The translations under genes and the position numbers were made by a program. Positions 30,537 through 33,611 of a stretch of DNA of 33,611 nt are shown piece by piece; position 1 is the first letter of the stretch, and every line of letters begins with the position of its first letter. A model generated the notes under the pieces. It was not told where the DNA came from. It did no database searches and worked only from the letters and a program-made list of their open reading frames with translations. Source of the DNA: Lewinellaceae bacterium. Its GTDB lineage: Bacteria > Bacteroidota > Bacteroidia > Chitinophagales > Saprospiraceae. Location: positions 1 through 33,611 of the forward strand of contig CANJPT010000047.1 in the NCBI GenBank assembly GCA_947476195.1, in the 5' to 3' direction.

Positions 30537-32159
30537 TCATTTACCAGATAAGATCAAATTATACCGCACTTTATCATTGAGGAGTTTGACTGCCTCTTTT
30601 ACTTCGGGGTCATTCACCAGGTTTTTACGCACTTTGCCTCTATGAAAATAGTAACGGCCCACGATTTCCTGTTCGATTTCATGGAGGATCAGGTCACGTT
30701 GTTTGACTAATTCGCTCTTTTTTTCTGCCTTTATTTTATCTTCCAGTGCTTGAATTTCTGCATCTAAATTCCAGTGCTCATGCGTGGCAGTTTCGCGCAA
30801 TTCTGACAATTTTTTCTCTGAATGAGTCTGATAATCAAATTTTTTGGATTGCACATAGGTTGAAAAGTCATCAAAATCCGTGAACTCAAAAATCTCTATC
30901 GAATCAATAGAGGTCCGTTTTTGAGCAAATTGTGTGGCGTAGTCAAAAATTATGTTTTGATCAAGCAGGGCTTTTGCCACCCCCGAAAGGGTATCGTGTG
31001 GCAAATAGATGTCAGGCTTGATACCACCGCCGTCGAGCACGGTACGACCATTACGGGTTTTGAACTGCGCCCGCTCTGATTCCGGAATCTCCACGGGTAC
31101 ACCATCTTTATAACGCACCGATTGAATGCAGCGACCAGACGGGACATAATACTTAGCGGTGGTAAGCTTGATGCGGGCATTGTAGCCGAGCTCTTTCATG
31201 TTTTGCACAAGCCCCTTGCCGTAGCTGAGCTGTCCCATCACCACGGCGCGATCCAGGTCCTGTAAAGCACCCGCCGTAACTTCACTGGCAGACGCACTCA
31301 TTTTATTCATCAGTATCACGAGGGGGATTTCTTTATCTATAGGCGAGCCCTGAGTATGCAAGTTAAGGTCCCATTCCGTCACTTTTCCACGGGTACTGGC
31401 CACGAGTTCGCCTTTGGGTACAAAAACGTTGACCAAATTGACCGCTTCGTTCAAAAGGCCACCACCATTGTTGCGCAGGTCGAGAATTACGCCCTTGAGC
31501 CCGGGATTTTTCTGTTTGAGGCTGGTCAAAGCATCCCCTACATTTTGAGCGGCTTTTTCCGTAAACGTCGTCAGATTTATATACCCGATCCCATCAGCTA
31601 CCAGACCTGAGTGCGGCACATTAGGGATGATGACCTCGCCGCGTTCGAGGGTGATTTTCAGGTCTTTAGTTTCGCCTGGACGTTGTACCACCAGATTGGT
31701 TTTTGTGCCGGGGAAACCACGGAGAAATTCTTGCACCTCTTGTTCTGTTCGGCCCTTTGCATTTTGACCGTCAATACTGATCAATACGTCACCAACTTTT
31801 AGGCCAGCCTTATGTGCCGGACTGTTTTCGATGATCTCTACCAGCACCACGTAATCGCCTACGCGCTCGCCGGTAGCTCCCAAACCATTGTATTTGCCGT
31901 CCACCTGGATGCGGTAGCTTTCGACGTCGGTTTCAGAGATATAGTTGGTAAATGGATCAAGCCCCTCCAGCATCGCATCCATGCCCCGGCGCATCAGCTG
32001 GTTGGGGTCGAGTACATCCACATAAGAGTGGTTCACCTCCCGGTAGGCATTGGCAAAGATCTCCATGTTCTTCGCGATATCGAAGTAGTTGGCCTGCGCC
32101 TGCGCAAAGGACAGCACGTAGAAAGGAGAGAGCAGTAGTAATTTGAGTTTGTTGTTCAT
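30537..32159 (-). CDS. S41 family carboxy-terminal processing peptidase
   Basis: A 540-residue exported serine protease of the CtpA/Prc family. Signal sequence 1-22 (MNNKLKLLLLSPFYVLSFAQA). PDZ domain ~85-180 (GLGATGERVGDYV, then NSPAHKAGLKVGDVLISIDG). Protease domain ~185-400: the catalytic serine lies in MSASASE (287-293) and the catalytic lysine is Lys315 in QLSYGKGLVQ. A C-terminal helical region of ~140 residues follows. It trims the C-termini of periplasmic or envelope proteins. The frame extends upstream to 32279 without signal-peptide character, so the ATG at 32159 is preferred. Downstream lies the AATGTGGTCAATGTG repeat block. Confidence 0.92.
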   Translation of the reverse strand: MNNKLKLLLLSPFYVLSFAQAQANYFDIAKNMEIFANAYREVNHSYVDVLDPNQLMRRGMDAMLEGLDPFTNYISETDVESYRIQVDGKYNGLGATGERVGDYVVLVEIIENSPAHKAGLKVGDVLISIDGQNAKGRTEQEVQEFLRGFPGTKTNLVVQRPGETKDLKITLERGEVIIPNVPHSGLVADGIGYINLTTFTEKAAQNVGDALTSLKQKNPGLKGVILDLRNNGGGLLNEAVNLVNVFVPKGELVASTRGKVTEWDLNLHTQGSPIDKEIPLVILMNKMSASASEVTAGALQDLDRAVVMGQLSYGKGLVQNMKELGYNARIKLTTAKYYVPSGRCIQSVRYKDGVPVEIPESERAQFKTRNGRTVLDGGGIKPDIYLPHDTLSGVAKALLDQNIIFDYATQFAQKRTSIDSIEIFEFTDFDDFSTYVQSKKFDYQTHSEKKLSELRETATHEHWNLDAEIQALEDKIKAEKKSELVKQRDLILHEIEQEIVGRYYFHRGKVRKNLVNDPEVKEAVKLLNDKVRYNLILSGK

Positions 32160-32203
32160 GTATGATAAGTGTGCCCCGAATTTCAAAATCCGGGATCGGC
32201 TGG

Positions 32204-32211
32204 CAAAGATA
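32204..32211 (-). promoter_or_regulatory. Candidate -7 box (TATCTTTG) for the S41 peptidase gene
   Basis: On the minus strand this reads TATCTTTG, a TANNTTTG match 44 bases before the ATG. The expected -33 TTG is missing. The rest of the 317-bp region 32160-32476 holds the divergent promoter below and nothing else that I can see. Confidence 0.35.
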
Positions 32212-32403
32212 CAGCGATTGCCCAATCCGAGCGAATCGCGCAAAGTGTTGACTACTCTTTGACAATTTTTGCTCTGCATGGTCTTCTCCCCGCCGCGCTC
32301 GGGTCTTTTTCGGAAAAGAAAAATTGATCTAAATTTTCAGAAACAAGGATAAAAGGCGTGAACCTCGTGTTATGCAGGGTTCGCGTTTGTTTTTACTCCT
32401 TTG

Positions 32404-32432
32404 TTGCAATCAACAAAATATCCCTATATTTG
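32404..32432 (+). promoter_or_regulatory. Promoter for the M43 protease gene
   Basis: TTG (32404-32406), 18 bases, then TATATTTG (32425-32432) resemble the Bacteroidota sigma-A consensus. The ATG follows 44 bases later. Confidence 0.5.
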
Positions 32433-32476
32433 ATGCCTGAAGTTCATACAAATTTTTCACCTAAAAATATCAACCT

Positions 32477-33301
32477 ATGCAAAACGTCTCTACCTTTTTT
32501 AAATCTGTTCTTCCCACCATAGTTCTGTGCTTCCAATTGAGTCTGTCTTTGACAGCACAGCCAAATTATTGTGCCACAACACTACCGACCCATCCCGAAC
32601 CTGCCCCATCTAATTTGGAGTCTGGTTGCTACCCAGACGTATCCGGGCCATTCTACATTCGAATATTCCTCCATGTTATTCGAGCTGCCCCCAATGGATC
32701 GGGTGGACAATCAGATGTAGCCATTAAACAAGCCGTTGATATCATGCGTGCCGATTTCGCAGCGCACAATATTTTCTTTGTTTGGGATGCCTGTAAAATC
32801 GATGTAATCGCCAACAATATCCTATACACCGCAATTTTCCCTTCACTTGCCGATTTATTCACCAACTATGGTAATCCTAATGGCATAAACATCTTCTTTT
32901 TCCCAACTGATCAAGGTATGGGCGAGTTTGCACTTGGCAAAGCAACTTTGCCTGGCACGGCATTGTACATTGGTGGTGAAGAAGAACAATGGGACGGCGA
33001 GGTATATTCAGCTATGGAAAGCCGAACCCTTTCGCATGAAATGGGGCATTGTTTAGGATTGTATCATACATTTGAACAACTTCCAGACAGGTTTCCGGAT
33101 AACGATATTTATTGTTGTGACAGCCCGGAAGGAGAAAGAGCAGATAGTTCAAATGGGTGTGAATGTGGCGATTATGTACAAGACACCCCAGCATTTTATC
33201 AGTGGGTAAAAAACAGCGTCTCCTATCCAAATTGCAATTTTATAACTACAAAGGTAGATTGTAATAACGACCTATATAATCCCGACGAAAAAATATTATG
33301 A
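32477..33301 (+). CDS. M43 (pappalysin-like) secreted metalloprotease, 5' part ahead of a frameshift
   Basis: A 274-residue reading frame that stops in the middle of the catalytic domain. Residues ~1-28 are a signal peptide (SVLPTIVLCFQLSLSLTAQ). The zinc motif HEMGHCLGLYHTF gives His187, Glu188, His191 and His197. The frame ends at a TGA just after NPDEK. In M43 proteases this site is followed by a Met-turn, and that sequence is found intact in the -1 frame (next entry). Restoring one A in the A6 run at 33288-33293 would give the joined sequence DEKNIMNYT, which fits the family exactly. A sequencing or assembly error, transcriptional slippage, or a real mutation are all possible. Its likely role is an extracellular protease. 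Confidence 0.85.
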   Translation: MQNVSTFFKSVLPTIVLCFQLSLSLTAQPNYCATTLPTHPEPAPSNLESGCYPDVSGPFYIRIFLHVIRAAPNGSGGQSDVAIKQAVDIMRADFAAHNIFFVWDACKIDVIANNILYTAIFPSLADLFTNYGNPNGINIFFFPTDQGMGEFALGKATLPGTALYIGGEEEQWDGEVYSAMESRTLSHEMGHCLGLYHTFEQLPDRFPDNDIYCCDSPEGERADSSNGCECGDYVQDTPAFYQWVKNSVSYPNCNFITTKVDCNNDLYNPDEKIL

Positions 33302-33611
33302 ATTACACCTACCTCCCATGCAGGGCGTATTTCTCCCCTGGTCAAGGAGCAAGAATGCGCTGGGTAATTAGTCAGGGAGGAATTGACCCGGCAGAACCAA
33401 CGCTAAATGGCGTGATAGCGACTGACATCTTCGATAATTTAAGTGTTACTACTTCAGATACCTGGGATTTAAATGACTTTCCCACCGGTTACGTTAATAT
33501 AAATCAATCGCTCACCATAGAACCCGGCGTAAGCTTATCCATATCTCCTGTCATTACAGTACAGTTTGCTGCCAATGCTTCCTTGCACATCAAACCGAAT
33601 GCTTTACTCGA
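33298..33611 (+). CDS. M43 metalloprotease, 3' continuation in the -1 frame (cut by window end)
   Basis: From 33298 the frame reads MNYTYLPCRAYFSPGQGARM, which is the Met-turn and the following conserved block of M43 proteases. It then continues open to the last base (about 104 codons) into a beta-rich segment (ending SLHIKPNALL). It overlaps the stop of the first part by ATGA. It is not an independent gene; it is the rest of the interrupted protease, and probably continues toward more modules and a T9SS tail outside the window. Confidence 0.75.
   Translation, partial: MNYTYLPCRAYFSPGQGARMRWVISQGGIDPAEPTLNGVIATDIFDNLSVTTSDTWDLNDFPTGYVNINQSLTIEPGVSLSISPVITVQFAANASLHIKPNALL

Overview
The window looks like chromosomal DNA from a Bacteroidota bacterium, most likely a Saprospiria-type member (Lewinella/Haliscomenobacter-like; the rank below phylum is inference). 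The evidence is three proteins with C-terminal T9SS sorting domains, a giant metalloprotease with SprB-type repeats, DUF3467, the DUF177-rpmF pair, and recurrent promoters of the Bacteroidota type (TTG-N17-20-TANNTTTG). No phage, plasmid, tRNA, rRNA or CRISPR locus was seen.

Layout. 1-220: a MITE-like imperfect palindrome at the very edge of the window. 222-2585: divergent pair of secreted T9SS cargo proteins, one of them a thioredoxin-fold protein. 2593-5251 (minus): riboflavin synthase, a ferredoxin-NADP reductase-type flavoprotein and a Gfo/Idh/MocA dehydrogenase. 5386-7695 (plus): a Cys-cluster protein of unknown function and a succinate-semialdehyde dehydrogenase-like enzyme. 7887-9002 (minus): a lipoprotein. 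9431-14818: a 1795-residue secreted reprolysin-like metalloprotease. 15021-16312: DUF3467 protein and RadC, separated by a palindromic repeat. 16578-22333: a tight three-gene signalling operon (NtrC-type activator, FIST sensor protein, hybrid histidine kinase with Hpt). 22334-23594: a 1.26 kb AT-rich stretch with no convincing gene, but with operator-like palindromes at its start and a strong terminator at 23207-23243. 23595-26549: uvrA. 26530-27218 (minus): a HigBA toxin-antitoxin pair. 27419-29770: DUF177, rpmF, ridA, trpS. 29876-32159 (minus): a Cys-rich exported protein and a carboxy-terminal processing protease. 32477-end: an M43 (pappalysin-like) metalloprotease interrupted by an apparent -1 frameshift and cut by the window end.

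Best candidate for something new. The NtrC-FIST-kinase operon forms a complete predicted phosphorelay (kinase His589 to receiver Asp883 to Hpt His1028 to regulator Asp57). A 15-bp palindromic word (14/15 identical) occurs both upstream of this operon (16439-16453) and at the start of the gene-free region downstream of it (22391-22405). In both places it is followed by a TTGGCA-N7-TAT element that resembles a sigma-54 -24/-12 promoter with an atypical -12. The downstream copy leads into about 700 bp without a recognisable gene that ends at a textbook terminator. A plausible reading is that the regulator controls its own operon and a non-coding RNA next door. This is inference from sequence only.

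Other points of interest are an alternating A/B arrangement of eight SprB-like repeats in the giant protease, a promoter and operator layout that would give a nearly leaderless higBA message, and several families of intergenic palindromes and short repeats.
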